DNA of 64,000 nt. It comes from Hypsibius dujardini. Taxonomy: Eukaryota > Tardigrada > Eutardigrada > Parachela > Hypsibiidae. Where the stretch lies: the NCBI GenBank assembly GCA_001579985.1, contig LRSR01013283.1:1-64000 (forward strand), given 5' to 3'. A program made the translations under genes and the position numbers. Within the stretch, counting starts at the first letter, position 1. The number at the start of each line of letters is the position of its first letter. Shown here one piece after another: positions 32,130 to 43,559 of this stretch. The notes beneath the pieces were generated by a model. The model was not told the DNA's origin, ran no database searches, and saw nothing but the letters and a program-made list of their open reading frames with translations.

Positions 32130-32155
32130 GGGGTGATCCCTTTTAGGATCACCCC
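32130..32155. other. Perfect 10-bp hairpin
   Basis: GGGGTGATCC, a 6-base loop and GGATCACCCC. It lies just beyond repeat H and could be its end or part of a transcript structure; function unknown. Confidence 0.5.
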
Positions 32156-32281
32156 AGAATTCACTCTTCCCGAATGAATTTCTTTAAATCATTTCACGGA
32201 TTCAGGTGGCCCTACAAATTCTAAGATCAAAAACTTTGGTTTCACAAAAATCGGTAGAAAACAAAGTTCAGGCGCACCAAA

Positions 32282-32788
32282 TTGATTCTAAGTAAGCACA
32301 CCAATCCCCAGAGAGTTAAAGCTTTGTTAAATGAACATAATTCTGGACATGGACGACATCCTGACGGCATTCACGGAGAAGTGATGCGATTCAACGGGGG
32401 CGGAACTGCCAGCGGCGATGAAGAGACAGAAGGAGTGGATGGGTCGGTGGTTGAGAAGGGAGTGTGTGACATGTGCGCGACTGCAAGCGTGAGGACACCG
32501 CCAGGTTTCATGCAGTAGCCTGTAAGGAGTATGGTTCGTGGCTCAACGCGTTATTTATTCCTAGCTTGGGGAATCTGTTGGACGACAATTGCCTGTTGTA
32601 AGAAGAGCAAAAGTATTCACATTCGACACACCATACTGAACGACGTGATCAAGCGGGCTCTAGTAATCGGAGGTGTGCAATCTACATTGGAACCGACCGG
32701 ATTGGACAGGGCTGATGGGAAGCGCTATGGTTTTGCCGTCCGCCCAGATGGCGCTGCCCTACAGCACATAAAACCCATGTCGCCTTAA
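32282..32788 (+). mobile_element. Fragment of a retroelement-type polyprotein
   Basis: Short frames contain segments like SLGNLLDDN and LEPTGLDRADGKR. I recall these from the C-terminal region of predicted retroelement-associated proteins common in invertebrates. The fragment is broken several times and has no flanking repeats that I can identify. The family is not certain. Treated as a fossil. Confidence 0.35.
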
Positions 32789-33297
32789 AAAAATACTGAT
32801 TCGGAAAAATTTCAGCCTTGATTATACAATGGTTTATTAATTTTTACCGATCTAACCTTGCACGTGAGTTGCTAACAAACCCAATGAAAATGAGCTGGTT
32901 AAATCGATCATCCACCAAATCAGAATTGCTCATGATGAGAAAGTGCTACCCGGCGTGTTCCGTTTGTTTCTTGTTCGTTTTCTGTAAACGAATGAACGAC
33001 AGAGAAACCACCCAATGTAATGCAAAGCAATTTTCGTCGCAATAAAATACGCAGACCAACAAGACTAATTTTATCCGGGGTCGTAATCACTCGGCATGGC
33101 GGTTAATCTTGCTTGAAAACTTTCGTGCTGTCGTATTCCACTGGAAATCGTAAAGAGAATGCCTAATAATTACCGTTCTATACGCCATCTAATAGTTTTG
33201 GTAAGCACATTTTTCCCTGTTGATCATAAACTTCACTCTGTACCCTAGGAGGTAAAACTGATAAATAAATGGTCTTGATTATTGGTACAGATTTTAT

Positions 33298-33834
33298 TTG
33301 GCTGCACAACAACAACCCTCACAAATCCAGCGCAATCGTTCAGTAATGGTCCCTCGGCGGCTTTTATCCCGAATCCGCTGGAGGCGGAGTTCATCCGCCT
33401 TAAAGATTTCGGAGGCATCAAAAGCAACGGAAATGCGACACCTTCTTCGGCTCGGCTTGCGACCCTCTCCTTTATGCATCCGTAGAAGTGTAAGAGCTGC
33501 GTGTGTGCACACAATTACGCGTCTTAAAGAACCCCAAGGAAAACAACAACAGTTCGTGATAGTCGATCTCAAACTGTCGCAGTTTGTATCGCATTTAAAA
33601 AAAAACATCACAAGAGATTTGATTTTCATTTCTCTATTCATTGCGAAGGCACAAATCCCATTTTCGCACCACCGGAAAAAAACAAGCTTATTCGAGCTTG
33701 TCATCTACTCCCGCAATCGGGATTTCTTTGACGTGAATCGAATTACACAGAAGGATGTTTGCAAGATGTATACCATTTTCTTTGACGGTTCCTCTAAATA
33801 TTTCACGTTCATCCCCATCAACAATTGTGAATAA
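33298..33834 (+). CDS. Hypothetical 178-codon frame, doubtful
   Basis: The longest frame of this stretch, with a basic first half and a second half containing a plausible globular segment (QFVIVDLKLSQFVSHL). There is no recognised domain, no splice evidence and no compositional break from the AT-rich surroundings. It runs directly up to a TIR element at 33842. It is as likely to be chance as coding. Confidence 0.18.
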   Translation: MAAQQQPSQIQRNRSVMVPRRLLSRIRWRRSSSALKISEASKATEMRHLLRLGLRPSPLCIRRSVRAACVHTITRLKEPQGKQQQFVIVDLKLSQFVSHLKKNITRDLIFISLFIAKAQIPFSHHRKKTSLFELVIYSRNRDFFDVNRITQKDVCKMYTIFFDGSSKYFTFIPINNCE

Positions 33835-33841
33835 GGGAGTG

Positions 33842-34124
33842 TACCGTCATCTCCCGATCTCAAGGGACACATTTTTGCCCTGCCAGTTAATTTGACCCAC
33901 CCCGGATCTTATCTGTTCATCACCGTTTGCTATTGTTTACATACAATCAATCAATCAACTGATTCAATGTCTGCGTCAAAAATTTCCACTTAATCAATCA
34001 ATCAATCGCTGCTACGTTGGTCTCAAATTTCAACCAATCACGACACAGTGAATCCGACTGAACAGTCAACCGATGACTGGAGGGGTGGGGCTTAACTGTC
34101 CCTTGAGATCGGGGGAATACGGTA
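33842..34124. mobile_element. 284-bp TIR element family, copy 2 (inverted)
   Basis: 283 bp with ends TACCGTCATCTCCCGATCTC and its inverse GATCGGGGGAATACGGTA. The interior matches 9971-10254 in the opposite orientation, including CACCCCGGATCTTATCTGTT. Confidence 0.85.
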
Positions 34125-35082
34125 CGTCAGGGTGATTGATTATTATTTCCTCAAGACCGACCTGATGGAGGACTTGTTCGGTTAATAGAAATTAAGACCC
34201 TTAATTAATGTTAATGATTTACATCTGCTCATCCTTCTCCCCCTGGTCAAGTCTCCTAGCCACACCCTGTCCGATTTGTGCCCGCCGCATCTTCGATCCC
34301 GCGCGAGATTGTCTCATCTTCTCACTCTCATTATTGTTCAATCCGATTTTGCGAGATTATCTTCTCGTACTTCCTTTACGACGACTCCGCCGGTTCTTGT
34401 TCTTTATGTAATCAGCGCAGGCATCAACGAGGCGTATAACAAACTGACTGCTGATCCCGCGGAAGTGGGTCAGTTCAAGACCACCAATCAGCCTGGAAAA
34501 ATCATTTAGCTCTCACGTTCTCTAGTGGAGCTCATATTGATTTAAATTCTAATTACGATTAGTTCTGGTTAAAAATTCTTTAAAGCGGTGACTTGTGATT
34601 AAACGTTGACTCTAAAGTCTTAAACATTTGTGTTCAACAAATCTTTTTCAACTAACAATAAAATCAGTTTCAGGCTCAGATATTGATTTTCATTAAATTG
34701 AAAAGATTAAATCAAGACAGTAACACAATTGAAATTAGTGACGACTGCGGTTTAATTTGATTGATTAAACATGTTTTCAAAAAAATGACGCATTATTTAC
34801 TGAAAATGATTTAACGCAACTTCAAGGCCTGATTATGCTTTAATATTAACTTAAACCTTTCTTTAAACAATGTGGTCCTTTTCCCAGCAATTCAGCGTGT
34901 GTTTTTCTGTTAGTTGCGTTTTAAGATTATTTAAAATTTTGTTTAAACAACCCTTTACGTTTCGCAGTTTTTGTTGCGTGTATTTTTTCTCTTAATTATG
35001 ATTTATCATATAATCTTGCAGGCTTGCAGGCTAGTTAACTCATTCCTATCTACCCTCACATTCTATAATGTAATTACTCAGC
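34125..35082. other. No gene recognised
   Basis: AT-rich sequence with many ATTGATT/AATCAAT motifs. Short frames near 34208-34509 show no motif. Confidence 0.5.
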
Positions 35083-35519
35083 TGTTAAGACGTACATAAT
35101 TCAGCCATGTCGGCAGGAACTAGTACGTTAGATCAGGAACTATTCTTTATCCCTGTCTATATAAGCGTGTGTTCTACAGTAATCTGGGACAATTCCTTTC
35201 TTTCCCCTCTAACCTCCTCTACCAATAAAACCTTACCAGAGTTCTTTTCCTCTTATTCAGTCTAATAGCTTGTATGTTTAGGTTTATTATATTATGTACA
35301 TAATTCAGCCATGTCGGCAGGAACTAGTACGTTAGATCAGGAATTATTCTTTATCCCTGACTATATAAGCGTGTGTTCTACATAAATCTGGGACAATTCC
35401 TTTCTTTCTCTTCTAACCTCCTCTACCAATAAAATCTTCTCACCATTCTTCTTCTATTATTCAGTCTAATAGCTTGCATATTCAGGTTCTTCCGTCCTAG
35501 TAGTGTCGGAGGCCTAACA
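35083..35519 (+). mobile_element. Solo LTR, family B, with internal tandem duplication
   Basis: It starts TGTTAAGACG, ends GGCCTAACA and is flanked by the 4-bp direct repeat CAGC (35079-35082 and 35520-35523), as expected for an LTR insertion reduced to one LTR. About 200 bp is duplicated in tandem (about 35090-35290 and 35297-35490). Each copy carries a TATA-like CTATATAAGCGTGTG and a polyadenylation-type ACCAATAAAA. A shorter relative lies at 13888-14120. Confidence 0.85.
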
Positions 35520-36614
35520 CAGCTGATGAGCACGACCAAGGTTACTCGCGATATCAAAATAGATCAGGCGAGGAGAAGTCATTTGAAATAACGCCCGACA
35601 GGAATTGAGGAACACTTCGAAGACTACAGCCTACTGTCTCAGTGGAAAACGATGACGTCCAGGGTCACGCGGGGGGAAGAAGCCCGCAGACTGACTAATT
35701 TTTTATATGTCTGGAGCGGATATTTATAAATTGGGCTTGCTTTAAATACACGTTTATTTTTAAAAATTCTTTTACCTCTCTGTACTGTAAACACCACTGA
35801 CGCAGCAGAATGATCTCCGCAATGTTATATGTACCGTATACATGCGTTCGTGATCTTTGATGCTTATTACGAAATTAAAGCGTCCGGTATCGAATCTCAC
35901 TCATTTTTTAATAATTCGCTATAGATCTCTGTTTTAAACCGGTAACCCCTGGCATCAGATCAGACAATTGATTTTGGGACAAAAATTATTTTTCCCAAGA
36001 ATAATCTATCCTCATGCAAAATGCTTTCGTATTTTTTTGCATGGCTTTAAAAGAATTACGCTTTTTTAGCTAATCACTTTACAGTGTTGAGATAGAAAAC
36101 AATTTGCGCTTTTTAGCGAAATTGTGCGTGCCTCGGCTGAACACTGGCCACATCTTCATCCATTCCTCCAAAACATAAAACTGTTTTCTTGTCTGTCGTA
36201 CTGGGGCGAATTTATGGATTCCAAAAGGACTCACATTTTTAGCATTTTTCGCTATTCTACAATGTATTTGCGTTCGGCAATCTCGGCAACCCAAAAAAGT
36301 CAGAACTGGCTGAGTTCGATAATTATTATTGACCAGTGGTCAGTTAGCATCGCTTCAGATGAGAATTACTATAACGGAATAAGCGTTGATACGACACAGT
36401 TTAATCCTCGCTATTGTTGTGGTTCGCGCCGGGCGACCAAAAAAGATTGCAGGGATCGATAGCAGGGGAAAGTTTACTAGCAGTGAAGACTAAAAAATAA
36501 AAGTAAAAAGTGCCACACTGCAACTCGAGCAGGACTTTTTATAATCCGTTGAAAAAAAAACTATCATATAAGCTGATTAGCTCGCTGAAGGATGACCATA
36601 ATAGTTTCGAATAT
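35520..36614. other. No gene recognised
   Basis: AT-rich spacer. Frames at 36079-36462 overlap on both strands without recognisable features. Confidence 0.45.
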
Positions 36615-36745
36615 CTTACTGGCTGCGCGCGCGTACAGGCAGGGCTAGTCGGTTTAATGATGGGGTTTGTTGGGGTTTTGATGAGTTTTGACCATATGGC
36701 TGGTGCTATGGTGATAAAAAGACTAAGTGTGCGCGCGTAGCGTTT
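36615..36745. repeat. Dispersed element G with GCGCGCG ends, short copy
   Basis: Its inverse matches 47265-47460: both have CGACTAGCCCTGCCTGTACG next to GCGCGCG, then ATCACCAT. Here the inner 10-bp minisatellite has only three or four imperfect units (36653-36692). Confidence 0.7.
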
Positions 36746-36880
36746 ACGTTTCAAATCCACATTATAATATAGGTATTTAAATAGCTTGATATTATGAGTC
36801 ATTAGTTATTATATAACATGATAATAAATGGTACATGTAGATTATAATATGCGCGGACTTGATAGGCGCATCCATCGCTA

Positions 36881-38324
36881 TTAATATTTCGAGAAAGTGA
36901 GCCGATCGGGGTCTCTAGTTTTGCTGATTGTCCCAGAGCAGGGCATGGTGATGTTCCCTCTGCGTAATCGTCGAAACCATTGGCATTTCATCACTGTGCC
37001 GATTCCCGCCTGGAATAGCTTGCTGGTTGTCCAGAAAAAAATCTAGAAAAGGGATAAATCATTAGGGCCGTCCAAAAAGATCTTTCAACAACAAATTTTT
37101 GTCTTTACCGGATTCATGCAGCCGAAACTGGTGGAGAGCCATCGCAGAAAGAGCATCAAGGACAAGTCTGCCGCGAAGCGTCGCGAAGCAAACGATGCCA
37201 CCAGATTGATGGGATAAACCGAAGCACAGAGCCACAAAAAAGATACGAAAAGGGTCCGTGAAATCTCAAAGCGCCGTCGCAGTGCCACACTCGCCGTCTG
37301 ACCCTTCAACCGGATTTCCCTTTGGGTCTTCAACAGGACAGTCGAATAACATATCCCCATAAAAAATGTCGGGATATAGTAGGACGCAGTGGTGTACAAC
37401 AAGAAGGGTTTCGGAATTGTCGTATTGGGAGTCAAAGCAAATGTACAGCCGCCCAGTCCGTAGGTCTTAAACGGCACAACTTTCAGTCCGACTTCCGCTG
37501 TGGGAAAGATGTTGATTATGGCGGAGATGACCCACGGCGTGAGGATTATGATGACGATCGCTGACCTTTACAGGGACGGCAAAAAAAAACTAAAATTAGT
37601 CGACTAATTAGTTTTTTAAACAATCAATTAAAAATTAGTTACGAAGGATTTTAACTTAGTTTTTCTTAGTAATTCTAATCAATTTGGTCTAGCTTAATCG
37701 AAACTAAACTAAAATTAGCCAACAAATTTTAGTTTTCCCTGTTAAAGTCTTGGTAACTGATTTTAGTTTAGTTTTTACAGAAACCAAGTTTTATTTTAGG
37801 TTTTTCACGAACAAAAAAACTGAAACTGTAAAGTTAGTTCCAAAATTTTTGTTTATGTTCAAAACCAAAAAAAAATAGTTAGTGACCTTAAAATTAACTA
37901 CTGACCTTTTCGTGAAGATTTTGAATTTCAGCGGACAAATTACGGCAGTCAAGCGATGAAAGGCAAGGACAGCCGAGGCGTATTGCGAAGCCGCATAGGT
38001 GATATACAAGTAGAGGCCCTGGTATTTGCAGAAGGTCGGCGGAAGCGGCCAGGTCGGACCGAGGTACAAGGGAATCGTGTCGATGGGCACGGCAATCGCG
38101 GTGGCGTACAGATCGATCACGATGCAATGGATGATGAGGAGACTGCTGGAGGAACGACGCAGCGGTTTGTAGACAATCAAGGCCAGGAGGACGATGAAGT
38201 TGGAGACCACTCCAAACCCGTTGGTGAGGATGGTGGCGATGAACCAACCGACGATCCTTGAATCGGTGCACGGACCACTCCAAGCGTCACTGGAGGCATT
38301 CGTCTTCAAAGACAAATTATTCAT
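36881..38324 (-). CDS. Rhodopsin-family G-protein-coupled receptor
   Basis: Three exons: 38324-37906, 37565-37109 and 37042-36881, a predicted 345 aa. Exon 1 carries a short N-terminus with sequons (NLS, NAS) and TM1-3. TM1 has a conserved Asn (GVVSNFIVLL), TM3 follows Cys in FCKYQGLYLY, and DRY is replaced by HRL (LAFHRLTAVICPLKF). Exon 2 carries TM4-6: a TM4 Trp-Pro variant (LTPWVISAI), a second extracellular Cys (GGCTFAL), a basic third loop and TM6 with FVSFLWLCASVYP. The exon 2-3 join splits the TM7 motif as NP|IFFW, followed by a basic helix 8. Introns are 340 bp (phase 2) and 66 bp (phase 0). The ligand is unknown; peptide- or amine-type cannot be decided. Confidence 0.85.
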
Positions 38325-38574
38325 ATTTTCGGAACGATTAAGAGCCAGTAAAGTAGTTGCACAAGTAAATTAAAAATGTAAAAACGTGAAAAAGTAAAAG
38401 AAAAAAGGCAAAGGCTTATGGAACAAGAAACACTGAAGGCTTAGTTAACATGCATTAAATTTTTTTTTTAAAATGAGGACTGAAATAATGTTTCTGTAAA
38501 GCCAATTCGAAAAAAAGGGCAAATTGCCGCCGTGTTGACTTTGAGAGAAACAACCTCTCGATTGCGTATTTAGA

Positions 38575-38781
38575 TTAAAGGTGAAACTTTTTATATTGTT
38601 GGTTGCAGGCACGCAGCGGTCGAAGCCAACGAGTGACAGGGGCGACGAGGAGTTGATAAACGTGCATCACGATATTCACGAAAAAAGGGAGAATTCCCCT
38701 TGGCAGTTCATAAATGCCAACTGAGGCCGTGACGTGCAGCAGCGGAATCAGCGCACACATCAATCTGCATGCACACATCAA
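38575..38781 (-). pseudogene. Possible fatty-acid elongase (ELO) fragment
   Basis: A 68-codon frame with LLHVTAS, a spacer and then PFFVNIVMHVYQLL and RWLRPL. The order recalls the ELOVL region from the HVYHH box to the NxxVHxxMYxYY box, but the histidine box itself is missing its YHH. It may be a decayed exon, or a membrane segment that only resembles ELO. Confidence 0.28.
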
Positions 38782-40137
38782 TTTGAAGTGACCTTTGTAG
38801 GCTAAGTGATGACTATGTCAAATGCTGACAATTATGACCCCTATTTATGCGTGCAAAGAGAGGTTATTAAGGTTCACAACAAGGTCAAAGCAGATAGTGC
38901 GTCGATCACTCGGCGATGTCGTGACTAGTTTGGGTCGCCAGACAGACCGCCAGAAGAGTTTGCTGAATGACCAATCTGCTGGTAACTGATCAACTATAAA
39001 CACTTTAATGGCCGCGTTCCATTAGGAATTTAACAATTTTAGTCGACGAAATCTTCGTTTCTTCGAAAATTTAAGTGAATGAAGTCTTCAAACTAAACAT
39101 TTGTGAGCGAAACCATTAGCATATTTATGCAATGGGAAAAGCCAGGAAATTTTGCTTTATCAGGTTGGTATGATTTGAAGGAGTAGACACCATCACGACT
39201 GCGGGTCGAAATACGACAGCTGGCTGTACAATTTTGTTTACCGTATACGATTACGGAAATCAATTACGTGTCTCCCATTACTATACTTATAAAGCTTCTG
39301 GTCTGGAGGGAGCATGCCTGCGTAAACCGACTTATTGACATCAATTTCTAAGGTGTAAAGACAGGCGCTAACATCAGTCGTTAGAGAGCTCATCTTCATT
39401 AGCTCTCTGTGGGTTGGGCGTAACGAATGTAATGCACGGCGTCCCAGGAACCCAAGTGGCTTTTCTCGTTTAATCAACACAAACGCACATAGTAGTGAGA
39501 AAAGGGAAAAGAGAAAAACTAGAATAAGTCGACTGCCCGCAGCTCATCGTTGCTGCGCCTTAAATACATGATCGAAATAAAAGACAATTAGACTGAAGCG
39601 GTGAATGATTAGGAGCGTTGCCTTCCCGCGCCCCGATTACAAGCTAAACAATAAGTGCAAAAAAACGCTAAACGAAAGTTGGCTGGGGACACGCCAGCAA
39701 CACGTTAAGAACACGCTAGTGACACGTAACAACACCATCGCGACTGCGGATTGGAATACGACAGCTGGCTGTACAGTTTTGTTTACCCTATACGATTACG
39801 GAAATCAATTACGTGTCTCCCATTACGATACTTATAGAGCTTCTGGTCTGGAGGGAGCATGCCTGCGTAAACCGACTTTTGGCATCAATTTCTAAGGTGT
39901 GAAAACAGGCGCTAACATCAGTCATTAGAGAGCTCATCTTCATTAGCTCTCTGTGGGTTGGGTTGGGTTGGGTTAAGTAGGGTCGCAGTTTCATTACTAA
40001 AAGTACAGTTGCCGTTTGCCGTTTACGTCATACTGACGCAGGCACACACCTCCATTTGAGAGAGACACCGCAATCATTGATTTACGATCTGTGAGAGGCT
40101 GGCCTTCCATTAGTTTGAGAACCATATTTTTTGAATA
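38782..40137. repeat. Spacer with a 230-bp direct duplication
   Basis: 39188-39418 and 39733-39962 are direct copies, closely similar, both containing GGTCTGGAGGGAGCATGCCT and ending in CTGTGGGTTGGG. The second copy runs on into extra GGGTT units. The 314 bp between them has no gene. No target duplication or TG...CA ends were seen, so these are not called LTRs. Confidence 0.75.
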
Positions 40138-40335
40138 ATTCAGCTAATTCTGACTGCATCATCCGGGCGAATAAGCTCCCCATTCAGGACGTGATTTTCG
40201 ACAATAGAGTGAACTAAGATAGTAAACTATTACGTTTTGAGCCACCGTTTGGAAAAGATCCCCAGCCGATCGAGTCGGGAATTTTAAAAGGTCTTCGGCA
40301 CTACCGGCAGGTTGGAGATCACGGGTGTGTCACAA
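40138..40335 (-). pseudogene. Pseudogene copy of HSD17B10 last exon
   Basis: Read on the minus strand this matches exon 5 of the intact gene at 43759-43560 along its full length (VISNLPV, NSRLDRL, KRWLK, LVHSIVENH, NGE, ending VRIS and a stop). It has two adjacent in-frame stops after KRWLKT and another after KTF, and its acceptor is lost. No copies of exons 1-4 were found nearby. Confidence 0.8.
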
Positions 40336-41089
40336 AATCCTTCAAAATACGGGCAAAACGTTTAAAACGAAGTTATTAAAATCTTATTTGATTGGCTTTG
40401 AAGATAATAATTTCTATTAACTTTAGTAATCGTGAGTTGAGTACACAAAGTTTTGTTGAAAACGTTGCTAGTTTTCATTTTGAATTTCATATTGCGTTGT
40501 GTCACGGGTAGTTATCTGTTACTTGTGTACTGCCCGCGCACGGTCAGTGGTCTCTTTGTTTGTGTCCGTTCGCATCTCTTTATGCTGCTATTTATGTTCC
40601 TTTGCATAGTTGCGTTGACTAGAATTCGTGTTTCTGTCGTCTGAAACTCCAAGACGAAAATCAGTCTTTGAGAGCTGTTTTGTTCTCTCCGTTTCTATTA
40701 AATGCTCCCCAACATGTGGAAATTCCCTAATTGTGACAGCTGTATAACTGTGTCTGGCTATTTTAATCAAAATTGTGTTGTAATAATTGTCACAAACTAT
40801 TTGTATTTGTATTTATTCGAAAGCAGACAAACCCGTTTTTGAGGAATATTTAAGTCTAGTTGCAGGCAGGCACTCTTCACAAAAACGTTAAGATCTTCTC
40901 TTTGAAAATGGCGAGGGATTTACAATTCCACAGATCAGCTAAGGGAAGATCACTATATAGATTTTGTAGACGCACAAAAAAACAAACCGTCTCCTTTCCC
41001 ACGTTTGCACTCGGCCTGGATTCGATTGTGGCAGGTGACCGGTTCGTCGATTTCTTTCCACCGCATCGAAGACGATGACGAATGAATGA

Positions 41090-41107
41090 CGAATGAATGA
41101 CGATGAA

Positions 41108-41142
<35 letters not shown>

Positions 41143-41152
41143 AGACGATCTT
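41090..41152. repeat. (GATGAC)n microsatellite
   Basis: About ten units of GATGAC/GACGAA. It produces the artefactual Ser-rich and Ile/Val-rich frames on the minus strand. Confidence 0.95.
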
Positions 41153-41949
41153 GCAAATGATTGTACTGATCCTTCTGGATCCACTGGCCGAATCACTTGC
41201 TTTTAAATAATTAGCAAAAACGGCATGGGGCGCCATATCTACAAGCAGTCCCAAGAAAACTCCGCTTGCACAACAGACGTTTTGCGCATAGAGAGCGATT
41301 TGGTGCGACAAGTGTGCCAGTAGAATGTCTATGATATTAAGAGATGCAGATAATTGAACGGAGTGGCCCACCAAAACTTGGCTTATCTCGTGATCTCGAA
41401 AAACAAATAGCAGTTTACCTGTGTATAGGACTGCAACGACTGATAACTTAATCACAGGGAAACAGCCGAAAGTAACCCAATTCGAGTTTTTATCAGCTGT
41501 TTTTGCAACTTTTCATGACTGCTGTTTTCTGTTGCTGCTATTGCCCTTGATTGGCTGATTTAGTAAAATTTGATTTAAATATGATCAAAGGAAAGCGAAT
41601 TCATCCTGCAAGTAGCAATGGCATTTCACACTTTGCGGCAGAAATTTATGCAGAATTCCGGATTTCGATCAGGGTGTTGAAGTTTCACGTTTTAAATTCT
41701 AGTTATTAACTCTGTTTTCTCAAAATGTCTGTGATGTTTAAATTTCCCGATTCCGAAGTTGTTTTTTTCTCACGATTTGAATTGTTCAAATTTTTATTCC
41801 TGATATTTTACTTTTTTATTGCTTGCTTGCTCGCGTTTGATCCGAAATATAATGTATAATTATGCATTACGTGTGCACTGCATGTTCTGATTGGTCGTCA
41901 GAAACGGTGCAATTGAGGGCGGAGTTTTCAGCCAGTTTGAACAGCAAAA

Positions 41950-41990
41950 GTCACGTGACCGGAGTCACGTCACGTCCGTCACGTGACCGG
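41950..41990. promoter_or_regulatory. Paired CACGTG sites in the duplicated promoter
   Basis: TCACGTGACC occurs twice (41951-41960 and 41979-41988), with a TCACGTCACGT between. TCACGTGA is also kept at the matching place upstream of the intact gene (46684-46691). Palindromic CACGTG is the site of bHLH-zip factors (USF, TFE/MITF, MYC/MAX). An inverted CCAAT box (GATTGG) lies on the gene-distal side of both copies. Confidence 0.5.
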
Positions 41991-42482
41991 AATTTTTCTT
42001 GGGGCTGACTGAAGCTCATATCGCTGGCTTTCGCTAAATTTCAAGTTTCACTCCACTCTGGTGGACGAAACTTTAGGGACAAAACTCCCCGAAGCGGACA
42101 AGTCTCGAAATTGCTACTTGCTAAAGAATTCATTGACTTAGCGCCAGTAAATCGAAAAAATATTTCTCCCGTCCCTTCCCGTTTCGCTTGCGGTTATCGC
42201 AGTTTTCCTTTCATCTTTTTGTACTTTGTTGCGTGGATTTCCTGTACGCACGGGGACAAGAAATTTGCCACACGCAAATTGATCCCACACTGGCTATTTG
42301 CTCATTTGATGATACATCAGCGTAAAATGTGTTGTTTGGTAAATCCAGCTGGGTTGGACCACAATTTTCGTCATTTCCAGTAACGGACATTTAGTCCATC
42401 CCTTTTCAAACTGATGGCTATAGCGGTATCACATTTGTGTCACATGAGAAAATCAGGGGAACTGCTGATCTCCTTTCTGCGG

Positions 42483-42834
42483 AGCGCCACACGTTTCCTG
42501 TACACACATGGCCACAATTTTGGCTGGCAGAGTTCGAGCCATCAGGGTGGTCTGAGTTTAAGCCAATCTTGGCTAGAACTTGCCACTGCTTTCTCCTGAA
42601 TCTTTGATTTAGTGCCCCGCCCAGAGGAAAAATTAGAGTGAGCAAGCTGCTCTACATTACGCCAAAATAAACAAGTTCAATCAATCGATCAATTGAGTAA
42701 AAGGCTGCATGGTCAGCTGTGATCAAGGGCGCGTGCGCGCGGTGACTTAATTCGGCTCGGACTCGGACCACCCTTTTTGGCTTAAATTCTGCCACCAAAA
42801 TTGTGGCCACGTGTGTATGTACAAGTGTGGGGTG
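42483..42834. mobile_element. Inverted-repeat element
   Basis: Arms of about 75 bp (42483-42565 and 42758-42834) pair across TACACACATGGCCACAATTT, GGCAGA and GGGTGGTC. About 190 bp of unique sequence separates them. No coding capacity and no target duplication seen. Confidence 0.7.
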
Positions 42835-43559
42835 AGTATCGCTCCGAAAACCTCTGAATTGAGTGCCACACCCTTGAGTAAGAGTTGAGTTGAGTACCGT
42901 ATTTTACCAAGGTTTCCGAGCAATCCTTGAGTATCAATTAACTTCAATTTTGTATAACTCGAGCACAATTTTAAAGCCCTGAAGTTTTTAGAGCGAATTT
43001 TTAGCTTCATTCGTTCAGTTTGTGCCAGCAAGCAGTATGTGCCAATAAAGTGCTTAATCACTAGAGAAAGGGACTACTTTCGGTAACTCGGAAATACTCA
43101 GCGTTGAGTTGAGTCTCGACAGTCAAATATTTGAGTATACGAGTTGACAGAAAAACGGCACTCGGGAATGTACCAACATACATCTTTAACTGACGCGAGT
43201 ACCATATGCAATGGCGGAACTGTTGATGGTAATCTCTGTTGACGAACGATAACGTCGGCATATATCTCCCCTGCTGGGTACAAACTACGCTTTTTATAAG
43301 CGCCACAAAATTAGCCTGACTTCACTTCCCTCCCCCCCGCTCCTCTCTCTCTCTCTCCCTTTGTGTAAGAGTTCGCTCCCAAAAAAAAACTCCGAGAAGG
43401 CCTCGAAAATGTTTTTCGAACGAAAACTCCATTTGCGTCAGTACGTTGGCCAATTTTATCATTAAATTGCTGAACAGGTTCGAATTATTCGGCAAAATGT
43501 AGTTTAATCACATGCGAAGGACCAGGCCAATGCCGTGAAGGATTATTTGCGAGCAATTT
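42835..43559. other. Downstream flank of HSD17B10, no gene
   Basis: AT-rich, with a CT-rich run at 43321-43362. No recognisable coding sequence. Confidence 0.45.

Larger units (their letters stand above)
40877..41990 (-). repeat. Duplicated upstream region of the HSD17B10 locus
   Basis: 41213-41990 is a diverged copy of 46265-46700: the two share CTGTGTATAGGACTGCAAC, CTCGAAAAACAAATAGCA and GTCAGAAACGGTGCAATT in the same order. The open frame here (40877-41455) and its counterpart at 46115-46507 probably reflect a non-coding first exon and promoter, since their frames end differently. A CACAG|GTAAAC donor-like site is kept in both. Confidence 0.6.

Noticed and set aside
33245-33704. Overlapping frames on both strands with 33298-33834
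   Set aside because: No domain or splice support; at most one could be real and none is convincing.
39188-39962. LTR pair of a short retroelement
   Set aside because: The direct repeats lack TG...CA ends and a target duplication, and the 314 bp between them has no coding sequence.
40939-41196. Poly-Ser and His/Arg-rich frames
   Set aside because: Produced by the GATGAC microsatellite in three frames.
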